From: Paragorgia papillata
Lineage: Eukaryota; Cnidaria; Anthozoa; Scleralcyonacea; Coralliidae
Reading direction: 5' to 3'
DNA length: 64,000 nucleotides
Assembly (NCBI GenBank): GCA_035771165.1
Contig: JAWNZC010000025.1
Location: 1,534,001-1,598,000, forward strand
Below are positions 1-11,099 of this stretch, piece by piece; positions within the stretch are counted from its first letter, which is position 1, and each line of letters starts with the position of its first letter. The notes beneath the pieces were generated by a model. The model was not told where the DNA came from and searched no databases. It saw only the letters and a program-made list of their open reading frames with translations. Both the position numbers and the translations under genes were made by a program.

Positions 1-123
1 ATTCTTAAAAAGGTCCTGTTCAGCAGTTCAGCCCCCCTAGACAAAAACAAAACTCCAAATGGTTTCCTGCTCTCGCATTGTGTATACATTCTTGAGAAGC
101 TGTTGTAAGGTTGGTATGTGTAA

Positions 124-256
124 AAAAAAAAAATTCATGCAAGGATTAGACAGTAAAAAAACAAATTCCTGCACAAGCAAATGAACAAGAAAAAAATTCG
201 TGCAAGCTGAAAAAGTACCCCCCCCCCCCCCCATCACTTTTGTAATGGTCCACCAC
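124..256. repeat. dispersed repeat fragment with poly-C run
   Basis: This AT-rich stretch carries a 15-16 base C run and the sequence CATCACTTTTGTAATGGTCC. The reverse complement of the same block, diverged, lies at about 5070-5150 (GGACCATTAGAAAAGTGATGG, then TTGCTTGTGCAGGAATTTTTTT). Two copies in opposite orientation indicate an interspersed repeat. I see no protein in it. Confidence 0.6.
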
Positions 257-996
257 TAATGAAACGATTTCACCAAATCTAGAACAATATCAAAGCAAAG
301 TTGAATAACATTGAAAATGCCTGTAAATAGCTAGTTATTGTATTCCACTATTCTTATTTTTTTTATTTGTAATTAAAGAGTTTTTCTCGGGAAAATTGGG
401 CTGTCTGGTACTTCTGAGTGACGATGATGAGTAAACAAAAGAAAACGCCAAACCAACAAGAGAGTGGGATTAAGTGTAACACCTTGCATCAGCCATAAAT
501 ACATGACATACTGTATGTACGTATCAAGGGACGTAGGCCCCTTTTGATATAAAATGATGTAACTACAAAACTGATGCAATATCATGTCGGAGACTGCATG
601 GATATGTCTTTCAATATTCAAGATAATTGGGGTTTATGAAATAATTACTATGGGACACTGATTGATTTAATTAATGACTTTTAAGGGAATTATATAGATT
701 TATTATAGGTGTGAGTTATATGATAAGAGAGTTATTGGCAAAAGTGAGGCAGTGACAGAGCTATCAATAAACGCAACCTAACGAAAGTCGAGTCTGTGGT
801 TGATCAACCCTCTTAGTAAAGGGCAATTTACTAAAATCAATTGTGTCAGGAAATAATGAGATTTATGCAATAAATAATATTAAAACTAGCTGTGTGTTGT
901 TTGGGTGGCTCCAACTCCCCCGGTTCATAAGGGCTATCTGGTCACGCATGGCACACGTGAAGTGTCACACCAGCCGATCGAGCGATCAAAGTGCGT
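257..996. other. no recognisable gene
   Basis: AT-rich sequence with short open frames only. I see no domain, splice-linked frame or RNA gene in it. Confidence 0.5.
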
Positions 997-1122
997 GCTT
1001 AGAAGGCTGATGCAATATCCGGAACTACTAGTCAGCGTTTCCGAACTACTAGTCAGCGGGCTTAGAAGGCTGATGCAATATCCGGAACTACTAGTCAGCG
1101 TTTCCGAACTACTAGTCAGCGG
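997..1122. repeat. 63-bp tandem duplication
   Basis: Two adjacent copies of a 63-bp unit start at 997 and 1060. Each unit also contains the smaller internal repeat CCGAACTACTAGTCAGCG twice. The frame stays open through it, giving a repetitive peptide, but there is no sign that it is coding. Confidence 0.85.
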
Positions 1123-1249
1123 AACTACTTTGGCACCGTTTCTCGAGTGGTTCTTCCCACCCTCCTCCCCACAACGTGCTATCGAGCGCCAGTGACTGCC
1201 TCCTTCCCCTGGTTCGCCGCCAGTTACGCTTCAGTATCTTGTCGTGGCA

Positions 1250-1450
1250 TAAGCGCCAGTCCACACACTCTTCGGAGTTTTAAGCCTCCGCAACTGCCAA
1301 CGGGTGCTCCTCCCTTGTTACTCGGTCATTAGCTAACAGACTCACCTCTGTTATTCGCGTGGTGGTGCAAGCGCCAATCCACATGCCTCCTGCCCTGGAG
1401 TTTGAAGCCTCCGCAACTACTAACAGATGCGCCTCCGTTAGCTAATGTTT
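1250..1450. repeat. degenerate ~120-bp-spaced repeat in a GC-richer block
   Basis: AAGCGCCAGTCCACA...AAGCCTCCGCAACTGCCAAC near 1250-1300 recurs as AAGCGCCAATCCACA...AAGCCTCCGCAACTACTAAC near 1369-1425. The whole 900-2100 block is richer in GC than its surroundings and may be a decayed mobile element. I could not assign it to a class. The rest of the block, to about 3240, holds no gene I can support. Confidence 0.55.
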
Positions 1451-3286
1451 ATCACGTCTGTGCGTCCGAGAGGGCTCTCCCGGCTTGGGCTCTCCCGGCT
1501 TGCCAACGGTTGCTCCACCGTTGTTGCTCCGTCTACTCTGTAGAAGGAGTAAGCTGTGAGCACAGACGCTGCGAGTCTTGCTCTGGCTCCCTGGCATGCC
1601 AGGTGATACATTAATTTGTTAGCTAATTTGTATTGTACGTTGTCTTCCTGTGTCAATTTATGTTGCTTTCATAACCTAACTGTTCTATCTTAGACAGGAT
1701 ATTACTTGAACTCTCTCGGCCTTGCTGGCCGGGTGATCTGCATTGCATTTGGTGTCCGGTAGTGTTATGCTTTAACTTTGCAGTATGTTGCAGTGTCTGC
1801 TGCGGCTGTTTCCTACGCCTTTTCTATAGGTTCAGGTTTGTGCAGCCACATCATGGGTGAGTACTTGTATTATTTACTTTCTTTCTCCACTAGGCTAGTA
1901 GTGTGAACCGTTATCCCCTGGTTGAGAGGAACACCATTATTACCTAACTGAGTAGGATCGCGCTTCGTGTGCCAGCACCAGACTGGTCTGCCAGGCCTTG
2001 GCGACTCGCTAGCTTGGTGGTGTAATGATTGCCAGCCCAAGATACCCCACCGGGGATTGCGACCCTCCAAATGTAGTACTGTGTACGTCTATTTACTGAC
2101 TTTATCCATGCATGCATCCTTGTATCTCGTTACTACACAGCGCTGTTATTAAACTGTAAACAGTGTATTCAATCTACTGAGTGTATGCATTTTGAGTATC
2201 TATGTGACATTTGCGTGTTTTGAGTATTTTATATGACGTTTTTTAACCTTTAGAGTCTGTAAAATCTTCCTCCAAAAGCCAGGAAATGGCATTTCAGCGA
2301 CTCTCGATTTCAAAATTTCCCGGTGGGGCATGCCCCCGGACCCCCTAAAAATCTATTTTGATTTCGGCTTCCCCCCTTTCAAAATCCTGGCTACGTCACT
2401 ACGTATGAGGGTATGTGATATACTGTCTGTTCAGCCGCTGTCGTACGTCCCCCCCCCCCCCCCCCACCCCTCTCGAACCGATAGGCCGTTAAAAACAACA
2501 ACATGCATATACTTCATGCTGAGCTAATCTTTGTTTTATTATAGATTAATAATAATGCGCACTTGGAAAACCTACTGCTCTAAGTGTCGTTCTTACAATT
2601 TAAGCTGTTGTTCTTAATCTGTCCTATCGTATATATGTAAATAGTGTATTAGTCCTTGTCTTTAATTTATCTCTGCTCCGTATTTTTTTGTCAGGTTGGT
2701 CTTCACATGGGACTCATGTCCTGTTGATCAAGTCTTGCGCCGTTTCTATTTTTAACTTGTATTAATTCTTTCGCACACTTGTATGGTTGTAAAGTTAATA
2801 AATAAATAAATAAATCATTTTGAACCGCATGCAGTACCGATAAAAGCCATATAGCGTATGTAGGTACTAAACAATATATTCGACAACATCCTCGTACGTC
2901 ATACCGTATTATTTGTTTGAGTTTACTGCCAACAGAGTCAGACAGGACCAGTCGACTAGCACGTCCAAGTGTCCAACTCACACTCAAGCAAATTAAATAC
3001 ACCTCGATCGACACAAGCTTAGCGTAAAAGATCAAGACGAAAACAAAGTAAAACTGCCAACGTTTTTCAGTAACAAAAATTTTCTTTTAGCTTTGTTTTA
3101 CCCGTTTTGCCAGTCGTATAAAACTTGGCTTAATATTATATATGCTCGCATATATATCGATATTTTTTTATATCTCAGAGCTTGACTCCATGTTCTCTCC
3201 CGTTTATATAGCGGCTTTTAATAGCGCTGTGCTCTATAGTTTGAAACCAGGCTTTCTCTATTTAGCTAACGGTTCACTTCAAATAA

Positions 3287-3656
3287 GACCCCGTTTACAC
3301 GATGCCGGTACAATTTGAAAACGGAACAAAATCATGCCGGTGTGTAAATACAGGCCAAAAAGTCTTGCGTTTACACGGTGCCGGTATAATATAATGACGG
3401 ATTAGCATGTGACTATTCATTTCTCATCCAATGAGAATTGAGAAGAGTTTGTGAATACTGCTGACCCGAATATTGTAGGCGTTTACACGATGCCGGTTAG
3501 TGTTCCGTTTTCATTTCATGCCGTCAAGGAACCCGTCTTCATTTTGTGCCGTTTTCATGTCATTTTTGTGCCGGTATCGTGTAAACGCAAGGCCTAAACG
3601 GCATGATTTTGTTCCGTTTTCAAATTGTACCGGCATCCGATCGTGTAAACGGGGTC
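3287..3656. mobile_element. 370-bp MITE with TAA target duplication
   Basis: The ends form a terminal inverted repeat starting GACCCCGTTTACACGATGCC. The right arm repeats it almost completely in reverse, including the ACAATTTGAAAACGGAACAA stretch. The element is flanked by TAA at 3284-3286 and 3657-3659. A 3-bp TAA duplication fits PIF/Harbinger-type elements, but no transposase is present, so the class is inference. Confidence 0.85.
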
Positions 3657-3924
3657 TAAGCCTATAGAGATGAGTAGAAAAGTCACTCAGAAAAGAATCT
3701 TGATAATAGACTGAACACCGCGCTTGCATTTCGCGGATTCGTGTTTCCAATTCCATCATCACTCTCATTAATTAGTTCATTGCTCACGTGAGTCAAACTT
3801 TATTTGTACCATTCAGACGTTATGGTAAGATTAATAAGAGTAGAAAAAAAACGTGGCATATACCACGTCGTGCCTGCATGACACTACGCATGGTGTATCA
3901 TAATTAAGAAATAGAAAATGGCCG

Positions 3925-4078
3925 CCCGTGTTTATATAGCCTGATGCAAACACGAGAGTGAGTTGGGAGAATTCGAAAGTTTATGTGAACTCGAGCCGTA
4001 GGCGAGGGTTTACATAAGTAGTTCGAATTCTCCCAACTCGCTCGAGTGTTTGCATCAGGTTATATAAACACAGGGCAT
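3925..4078. repeat. foldback repeat
   Basis: The left arm (GTGTTTATATAGCCTGATGC, then GAGTTGGGAGAATTCGAA) is mirrored by the right arm (TTCGAATTCTCCCAACTCGC, then GCATCAGGTTATATAAACAC). The centre reads GAGCCGTAGGCGAGGG. A diverged end fragment recurs at about 4130-4165. Confidence 0.8.
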
Positions 4079-4654
4079 CCATTTTCTATTTCTTTTATGA
4101 AATAAGGCTAAAAAATGTGCCGTGACATCACAACCGTGTTTACATAGCCTGATATAAACACGGTAATTGACCAATCACAGCGTGCGTAAGACGCAACCTA
4201 TTTCATAATACATGAAGCACGGGTGGCGTTAGACTTTCTCAAAGTCCTTTTCAAACATTTTTGACCTTTCGGTTCCTCGTTGAAAAGGACTTTTCCCACC
4301 TGCAGCGCGCCAAAATTCACCAGTGAATTTTTCGACCGGTGACGTAATTCGGGCTAATAATTATATTCAGGCTAAATTGCTATGCAAGTGCTATCTTTGG
4401 AAGTTGGAGTTAAACAGACTCTTGAAAACGTTTTAGTAGGGGTAGAACCACTTTCCATTGCATGTACGACAACCCGAAACACGTCAAACAGGGCGATGTA
4501 AATTTCAGCGATTTCCCGCTAGAATATTTAATAAGATTCAAAAACCTGCAAGCGAAACAAGTCCGTCTCTTTCCTCCCGCTTTTCCGCTCTCCCGCCTTT
4601 CCACCCGCCCGCAAAAACTAGCGCTAAGAGGCGGACTTGGAGCAAGTCTAGGGT

Positions 4655-4970
4655 GGCGTGTGCTGTTAGGGCGCAGCCTCTCACCGCTGTAGTTAAGCCC
4701 AGTTGGACGGGGTTAGTACTTGGATGGGTGACCGTCTGGGAATAGCCCCGTTCTTGAACCTGAATTTCATGTGAGTAGAGTTTAGTTGGTCTCTCCTGTG
4801 CTTCGAGGGTTTTTCGCAGGGTTCTGCGGTTTTCCTCCCTCCGTAAAATCAACACGTTAGATCTTCGCTTATGTCGTGCACTTTTAACATATGGTTAAAG
4901 TCGGATGATTGGGCGACCACATCCTGTGCTTACGACGTTAAATACATCACATCACACATCATGACACACA
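4655..4970 (+). mobile_element. 5S rRNA-derived SINE
   Basis: Positions 4684-4745 match the 3' half of metazoan 5S rRNA: GTAGTTAAGCCCAG corresponds to the A box, and TAGTACTTGGATGGGTGACC then GTCTGGGAAT to the C box region. A body follows with GGTTCTGCGGTTTTCCTCC and CGTAAAATCAAC, then a short-repeat tail (ACATCACATCACACATCA). The 5S 5' half is missing or too diverged, so this is not a functional 5S gene. It is best read as a SINE3-type element transcribed by RNA polymerase III. A second copy lies on the other strand at about 56335-56495. Boundaries are approximate. Confidence 0.8.
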
Positions 4971-5069
4971 CGCATATAGTGTCAGTCAATAGTAATGCTA
5001 TTCGATTTGTTTGCGCTGTACTGGTTGAAAATAATTAACTGTTAATTATTATTTTGGAACCAAACTATT

Positions 5070-5150
5070 AAGGGGCGGACCATTAGAAAAGTGATGGTGG
5101 GTGGGATCATTTGCTTGTGCAGGAATTTTTTTTATTGTCTAATCCTTTGC
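5070..5150. repeat. second copy of the repeat at 124-256, inverted
   Basis: GGGGCGGACCATTAGAAAAG, then GTGATGG and TTGCTTGTGCAGGAATTTTT, is the diverged reverse complement of the block at 124-256. Confidence 0.6.
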
Positions 5151-5232
5151 ATGTACTGATGCACGCGACCTCACGCCATGTTTAACACAGTTACAGACAG
5201 AAAACTTAACTAAATGGCCTGTTTAGTGTTTA

Positions 5233-5575
5233 TATGGAGGCGAGTTACTCGGCCAGCCGAGTTACCCGGTTTGCCGGGATAAACTTTACGTTCTGTTCAT
5301 ATGAAAGCGAGTTACCTGGCGGGTTGTAATATTTGAGATGATTCGCAGTGAACGAAAGTGACATGAAGTAACGAATATAGAAAATTCATCCCGCTATGCC
5401 GAGTTACCCGGGATAAAGTGTTTATATGGGGAAATGTTTATCCCGCTTTGCCGAGAACCCAGTTGCCAGTGCCGAGTTCTCGCCAGGGCCAGTTACCCGT
5501 CTTTCTCATATAAACACTGCGGTGGGAAAAACTGAGTGTTTGTTCTACCGACCGGCCAGGTAACTCGCCTCCATA
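5233..5575. mobile_element. ~343-bp MITE with GAGTTAC-rich inverted repeats
   Basis: The left end TATGGAGGCGAGTTA (5233-5247) is mirrored exactly at 5561-5575 (TAACTCGCCTCCATA). Inside are several diverged GCCGAGTTACCCGG motifs in both orientations. It has no coding capacity. Confidence 0.75.
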
Positions 5576-6067
5576 ATCAAAACAATAAGAGCCAGTCCAG
5601 TTGTCAATAAGTCAGAACAGAAGAGAGATAAGTAGATAGGCTTGACCCATGCTGCTGGAATGCTGGAATCTTTCTTTGACGAGTAAAACCGTCTGGTGTT
5701 AGAACAAGGCCCTTTAAAGGGTTTCAACATTTTCAACAAGTTTTCATTTACTAAATACCTCAAAAAAAGGCCCTCAAAATATAAACAGTTCATGCAACGA
5801 ATATTGCAATATTTTATTTCCTTCGGTGAAACGTATTAATTTCTACACTTTTACATTTTAAAATTACACTACACCAATACCCAGTGAGCTAATCGAAATA
5901 CCCCTCGATTCTAAGAAATTATACAACAACCATTACGTAAAATTCGTTTGTCTATAAAAGGTCTACGTATTTCGCAATCGTAAACAATTATATAAAAGGA
6001 GGATTCCACAGACATTGACCCATCGTTAAAATCTCGTCGGAAATGAACACTTTTCTGCGAATAAATG

Positions 6068-6073
6068 TTTATT
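6068..6073 (-). terminator. candidate polyadenylation signal AATAAA
   Basis: AATAAA on the minus strand lies 134 bases beyond the stop codon of the gene at 6207-6671. It is a plausible poly(A) signal for that gene, by position only. Confidence 0.4.
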
Positions 6074-6206
6074 GTTACACAGAAAAAGAACGCGACTGTT
6101 CGCCACTCACGTCAGATACATGTTCTCTGATGGCTTGAACAAGAAGCAGGTTTCGCACAAATCGTGCAGTTTTTCATGTTTTTAACAATACGACAAAGAA
6201 ACGTTG

Positions 6207-6671
6207 TTAACCAGGCGTATTTGCTTTATGCCTTCTTCGTTTCGTTTTAACAGCCTGACCCTCAATGTCAGTGTCGCGATGATGACGGTGATGGCGGTGT
6301 CGATGTTTCGGACGATGACTTTCGTACATCGGGCGCGAACAGTATCGCCACGCTCGTGCTTGGTGAATGGCCGACAAGGACATGTCGTATTCATCTTCGG
6401 AACTCGCCACGTAGTCCTCTGGTGGCTCTTCTTCGCCCTCTTCGATATCCTCTAAGCTCGGCAAGTAAGTGCTTCTGCGAAAGATTTTCGTGATGGCTTT
6501 CTTCTTGCGATAGGGCATCGGGCTTTCTTGGCATTCGTGATTGTGCATCGCTTCGACCTCCTCTTCCGATGCATTTTTCTCGAAGTTGTACTCGTAATCG
6601 TATACGTTCTCCGCCTTTTCCCAATCTCCCAGCGTAACTGGAGAATCGTTTAGTGTCCTGAACTTGCACAT
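6207..6671 (-). CDS. SMSD-family small protein, copy 1 (unknown function)
   Basis: A single-exon frame of 154 aa from an ATG to TAA. I do not recognise the family, but it is clearly paralogous to the frames at 25762-26238, 36498-36932 and 42521-42898. Residues ~12-28 read VTLGDWEKAENVYDYE (block A, in place of LSMSDWEKxExVCDY). Residues ~60-80 read ITKIFRRSTYLPSLEDIEE (block B), followed by acidic EGEEEPPEDY. Then come YDMSLSAIHQARA (block C) and a His/Arg-rich tail (HRPKHRHRHHRHHR) seen only in this copy. There is no signal peptide or membrane segment. Low complexity and charge suggest a largely disordered, possibly nucleic-acid- or metal-binding protein (inference). A TATA box and a CRE lie just upstream (see 6703-6781). 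Confidence 0.72.
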   Translation of the reverse strand: MCKFRTLNDSPVTLGDWEKAENVYDYEYNFEKNASEEEVEAMHNHECQESPMPYRKKKAITKIFRRSTYLPSLEDIEEGEEEPPEDYVASSEDEYDMSLSAIHQARAWRYCSRPMYESHRPKHRHRHHRHHRDTDIEGQAVKTKRRRHKANTPG

Positions 6672-6702
6672 TTTCTCTCAACCAGTTCAATTTCAGAAGC
6701 TG

Positions 6703-6781
6703 TTTATAAATATGATTTGAAAGCGATCAAGCATATATATATTGCAGGTTCCAACGGCGATGACGTCAATGAAAACACGTG
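6703..6781 (-). promoter_or_regulatory. promoter of copy 1: TATA box, CRE and E-box
   Basis: Read on the minus strand, TTTATAAA (6703-6710) lies 32-39 bases before the ATG at 6671. Upstream of it are the full palindromic cAMP-response element TGACGTCA (6761-6768) and the E-box CACGTG (6776-6781). The spacing suits an RNA polymerase II core promoter with a very short 5' leader. CRE and E-box function is inferred from sequence only. Confidence 0.55.
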
Positions 6782-6789
6782 ATGGGAAT

Positions 6790-9700
6790 GGACCAATAAA
6801 CGAAGAAAGCGTTAGTTCTGTTTGACGTTGTTTGACGCACTTTCAACTCATGGACGAAATTCAACTCATTTCATAGACGTTGTTGTACTTTCTTAAAACA
6901 TATCAAACCATTAAAATACAAGCAATTTGTCCGGCACCGAACTCTGAAATATTGGTGACAATATTAAATATGTGTCATTTTCAATGTCAGCTGCCCTCAC
7001 CAAACTTGCGGTAACAGGTCTGAACCGGATTTAATTACAAGTGCTTCCGTGCTATATCTTAACCGAAGATAACGAATAAAAGCCACTACAAAAACTGGAA
7101 AGAACGTAAACGGGCTGGTCCGCTGGTGTTAACGTTAGCATGGGATTTAACTAGATATTGGTCTTTTTTAGGCAGTTTTTGGCGTAGCGGAGTGGAACAA
7201 TTTTCGTGCCCGTTTATTCGAGATCTATCTGATTAAACTTATTCAAGACGTCATTTACATGTAGATGTTGCCAATTAAAAAAGGGATTGTTTACCGACAA
7301 ACGAGAGAATTGTTTTGAGAAAACAGCCAACAAATTCGAGTTGAATATATAGACGAATGCGGTGTGTCATTGATGCTGTATTCAATAATGTACATTTAAA
7401 AGTTTCAGTATATAAGGATAAATGGTTCTTTGTAGCGATGAATAACTAATCTGATGGTTGTATAGATTGTTTCTCTGGTTGTCTATATGTTAATCTAAAC
7501 AATGTTTTATAAAATATAATTGTATTACTGAAGTGTTATTATCCTGATTAAAAATTCGTATAAATAAAATTTAAAAAAACTGTTCAGCAGTTAGCGCTAA
7601 GTAAAGTTCCATACTAGTATATAGTGACCTGATGCATACTTAGCTTTGACTGTTTGACAACAGTTAACCTTGTCGCCTGGTGTCGACTGTCGTAAGCCTA
7701 TATACCCCATGCGATGGTGACAATTTGCAAAGTCGTCACACTGTTTCAGAAGTGCACCGAATGACCAAGAGTTAGATTTCTACGAGATGCATTGACTAAT
7801 AGCATCATTCATGGTAAAATTCCTTGGTCAGTCTTCAGACTCGCCTAATACCAATCCGGATAGAGGTAATTTCGTTTATTTGAATTTAAATCAGTTTGTA
7901 TAGTTTAGTTGCATGTGGTCTGAAAACTGTCAGAAATGCTGCGAGTTCTATTTCTGATTGTCTTTTCTGGGAAGCCAAAATACTGGTTCCTTATAATCCG
8001 GATCTTTTCGAAGGATATCCTGACTGGCCTGACTAACACTTTAGAATGACAACTCAAAGTCCAAGGTTGGCAAAGTTGTGCTTGGTGTCACGTTTTGGAG
8101 TAGACACAAAGGGTTTGTTGTTTATGCCATGCAGTTATAATTAATAATCAGCAAACTGTGAGATATAACTCAGAGATTATGGAAAACAGAATAGATTATG
8201 ATGAATAGGATCTAATAATTAGTGGTGCTATTAACGTCATTGATGCTCATGCATTGTAATTATACTGACATTGTTTTTATAATATACGTATGTTTCTGTG
8301 ATGGCGATACCACTTTAGAATGTCATAGATACAGACCTACCAACTCTCAAGGTTTGACCGTGAGCTAGCTAGACTCCCGGTATCAGACAACTTCTCCCGG
8401 TCACCCGGTATGCCTGCCACTTCTCACGGCAAGCGAGAATTCTTAAAAATGCCAATAGAAATACTCTGAAAAATTAAAATAAAACATAAACTAAAGCAAA
8501 GCATCATTAGCACTTCGGCCGAGGCACAGAGCACCTGAATACAGTCTTAATCATCATCAGTAATGCCTGCAATGCTTGACACTGTTTGGTCAACGGGTGA
8601 TAAAATTAAGAAAGCTCTGAGTTGTCAAAATCAAAATGGCGCAATTAAGTGGCGACGAGGATCACATGCAGCAATCTCCAGGTTTGGCTGTCAATCTCCA
8701 GGTTTTTTATCATTATATTTCAAAATCTCCAGATTTAGTGTTTGATAACGTTGGCAGGTCTGTAGATATTTTTCTAAACACAATCGATATTATATACTCC
8801 CTTAATGAATGCAACAGACACTGCCGTGCCGCAACTGCATTTATAAAACATATAGGTGCTGTATATATTATAGGTGCCGTACCGTTACTGTTGTTAAAGC
8901 CGAAACGGAAACCGAACCTATATAGCCAACTGCGTCAGTGATGACGGATGATGAGACACCCTCAAAAGGCCCAGTCAAAAGTTCTCAACATCATGAAAGG
9001 TTCTGAAAATGATTTTCAAATCTCGGAGCCTGCATGAACCTGATCAACTGTCTCCGTGCAAACCTATATACGTTTGGGCATTAGGCATGCCAGGGTGCAT
9101 TCCATGCATGCTGTGCTGGCGTGAGTTACCCAAAATTTGATATCTTGGCGTATTGGCGTACGCACTTGTTCAGTCTCAGTCTTGGCGTGCAAACTAAATG
9201 TGACCAGCACTTTGCCTCTTTTGACGTATTATTTTCTTATTATTTTGCGTATTATTACTTATTATTTTCAAATGTGCATGGCGTACCAAAAGGTCCGATA
9301 AAAAATAATTGGTAGCCTACTAGCCTTGGCGTAAAGCTCCGAGCTTCGTCGCCAATCTCCGGCGTGAGACTTGCACGGAATGCACCCTGGTGACGGCATG
9401 TCGTGAAATGCCACCAATTGACCAGAACAATATCCTTCCGTATTAAATTCGTGTAAAATGCTAGTCCACAATTCGGTTTAATCGATGATGGGAATGTTGG
9501 ATTCCAGACTGCTATACTTAACCTCGTAAAATATTGTACAATGTTCTCTGCGAATTATGAGACATTTTGCTGGTCTGTGGAGGTGCCCAGTAGTATTAAC
9601 CATCTTAGCCGTGAGTCGGTGTGATTTGTGTCTGTTCAAGGAAAGCTCAGTGGACAAAGGAATGTATCACACTACGGCGAGCTAGTGCGGTTCAACTTTT

Positions 9701-9890
9701 TGAACTTCAAAATCCATTCCTGTTTGGTTTCGTTCAGTCATCATTGAAGTTTCAATCTTTCAGAGTTTAACCCATTGTAATTGACTGTACCGAAAAATCA
9801 GAAAAATATGGCGACTTGTACGTTTAACCACTGTCGCGTATATACATGTTAAAAGAAAACAGCAAACTTTAAACCGGACCAAACTTGTGG
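6790..9890. other. no recognisable gene
   Basis: About 3.1 kb of AT-rich sequence with only short, unrelated open frames. I found no domain, splice-compatible frames, RNA gene or tandem array. Confidence 0.5.
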
Positions 9891-9907
9891 CCCAACATCC
9901 TGCAAGA

Positions 9908-10320
9908 ACAGGGCCGGATTTAAGGGTGGGCAACATGGGCGCACAGAAGGGGCCCCCACAAAATACCTTAATTAATTATTTTTTTGTCTTCTGAATTATG
10001 GTTCTGACTAATTGATAAAATAAACAAGTAGACTTGTAGCAGAAATTTACTTTAAAAAAATGGTGGCAAAACCGAGCAATTATAGGCGTGCGTGAATATT
10101 CTATCATACATTCCCGTACAGTCATATATAATACATAAAGTACTGAAATTAGTACAACTTGTAACGCGGGCCCGTGGTGTGTCAATCAAAAAGCAATATG
10201 GCTGACCGTCATACAACTCCACGATACTATAAAAGCGAATGAATTTACTGTATGAATACATTTCTCTAAGGAGGGCCCCCCATAAGCGATTGCCCAGGGC
10301 CCCCACATTCCTATACAGTT
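9908..10320. repeat. possible hAT-like element remnant
   Basis: It begins CAGGGCCGGATTTAAGGGTG, a start typical of hAT-type non-autonomous elements. GC-rich motifs occur at both ends (GGGGCCCCCACAAAAT and TTGCCCAGGGCCCCCACATT). No convincing mirrored end or 8-bp duplication was found. A related CAGGGCCGGCGGCATAACC fragment lies at 27636. Confidence 0.35.
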
Positions 10321-10362
10321 ATACAGTTCCCAGTATAAATACATGTATATATATATTTATAC

Positions 10363-10716
10363 AATACCCTGGTTGCTATGCGTGTTTTCATTGGTTGTTG
10401 CCCATGATCTATTAGAGGACAGACGCATGGTCACGTCAGATCACGTCAGCTGACTTGCTTTTTTCCTTTTTCATGCCCCAAAATCCGGCAAGAGTTTCGA
10501 CAAAAACCTTTTAAACATTTATTGTATAAAACAAATAGATTCCATTTTTTTGTTGTCTGTTCAGTTATAGATGCACAGAGGACGTCACAACGTGGTAAGA
10601 ACATCAGTGACCCACTCGACTGCGTCTCGTGGGCCACTTTTTTGTTCTTACCACGTTGTGACGTCATCTGTGCATCTATAACTGAACAGACAACGGCAAA
10701 ATGGAATCTATTTGTT

Positions 10717-10748
<32 letters not shown>

Positions 10749-11093
10749 AATATATATATATAATTAACAAATAGATTCCATTTTGCCGTTGTCTGTTCAG
10801 TTATAGATGCACAGATGACGTCACAACGTGGTGAGTGGGTCACTGATGTTCTTACCACGTTGTTACGTCTTCTGTGCATCTATAACTGAACAGACAACAA
10901 AAAAAATGGAATCTATTTGTTTTATACCATACAAAAATTAAAAACGTTTTTATCGAAAATCTTGCCGGATTTGGGGCATGAAGATCGAAGGAAAAAAGCT
11001 GACGTGATCTGACGTGTCCATGCGTCTGTCCTGTAATAGATCATGGCCAACAACCAATGAAAACACGCATAGCAACCAGGGTATTGTATAAAC
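10363..11093. mobile_element. large nested palindromic element (~730 bp)
   Basis: The outer arms are inverted copies: TACCCTGGTTGCTATGCGTG-like sequence at 10366-10425 is mirrored at 11040-11090 (CACGCATAGCAACCAGGGTA). Inside lie two smaller foldbacks, about 10525-10716 and 10766-10921. Each is built from AACAAATAGATTCCATTTT, CTGTTCAGTTATAGATGCAC and GACGTCACAACGTGGT in both orientations. An (AT)n core at 10716-10765 separates them. A related element lies at about 61095-61535 in an intron of the vWA gene. It has no coding capacity. Confidence 0.85.
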
Positions 11094-11099
11094 ATGTTT

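Noticed and set aside
4684..4745. A functional 5S rRNA gene
   Set aside because: Only the 3' half of 5S is recognisable and a SINE body follows it, so it is a SINE head rather than a gene.
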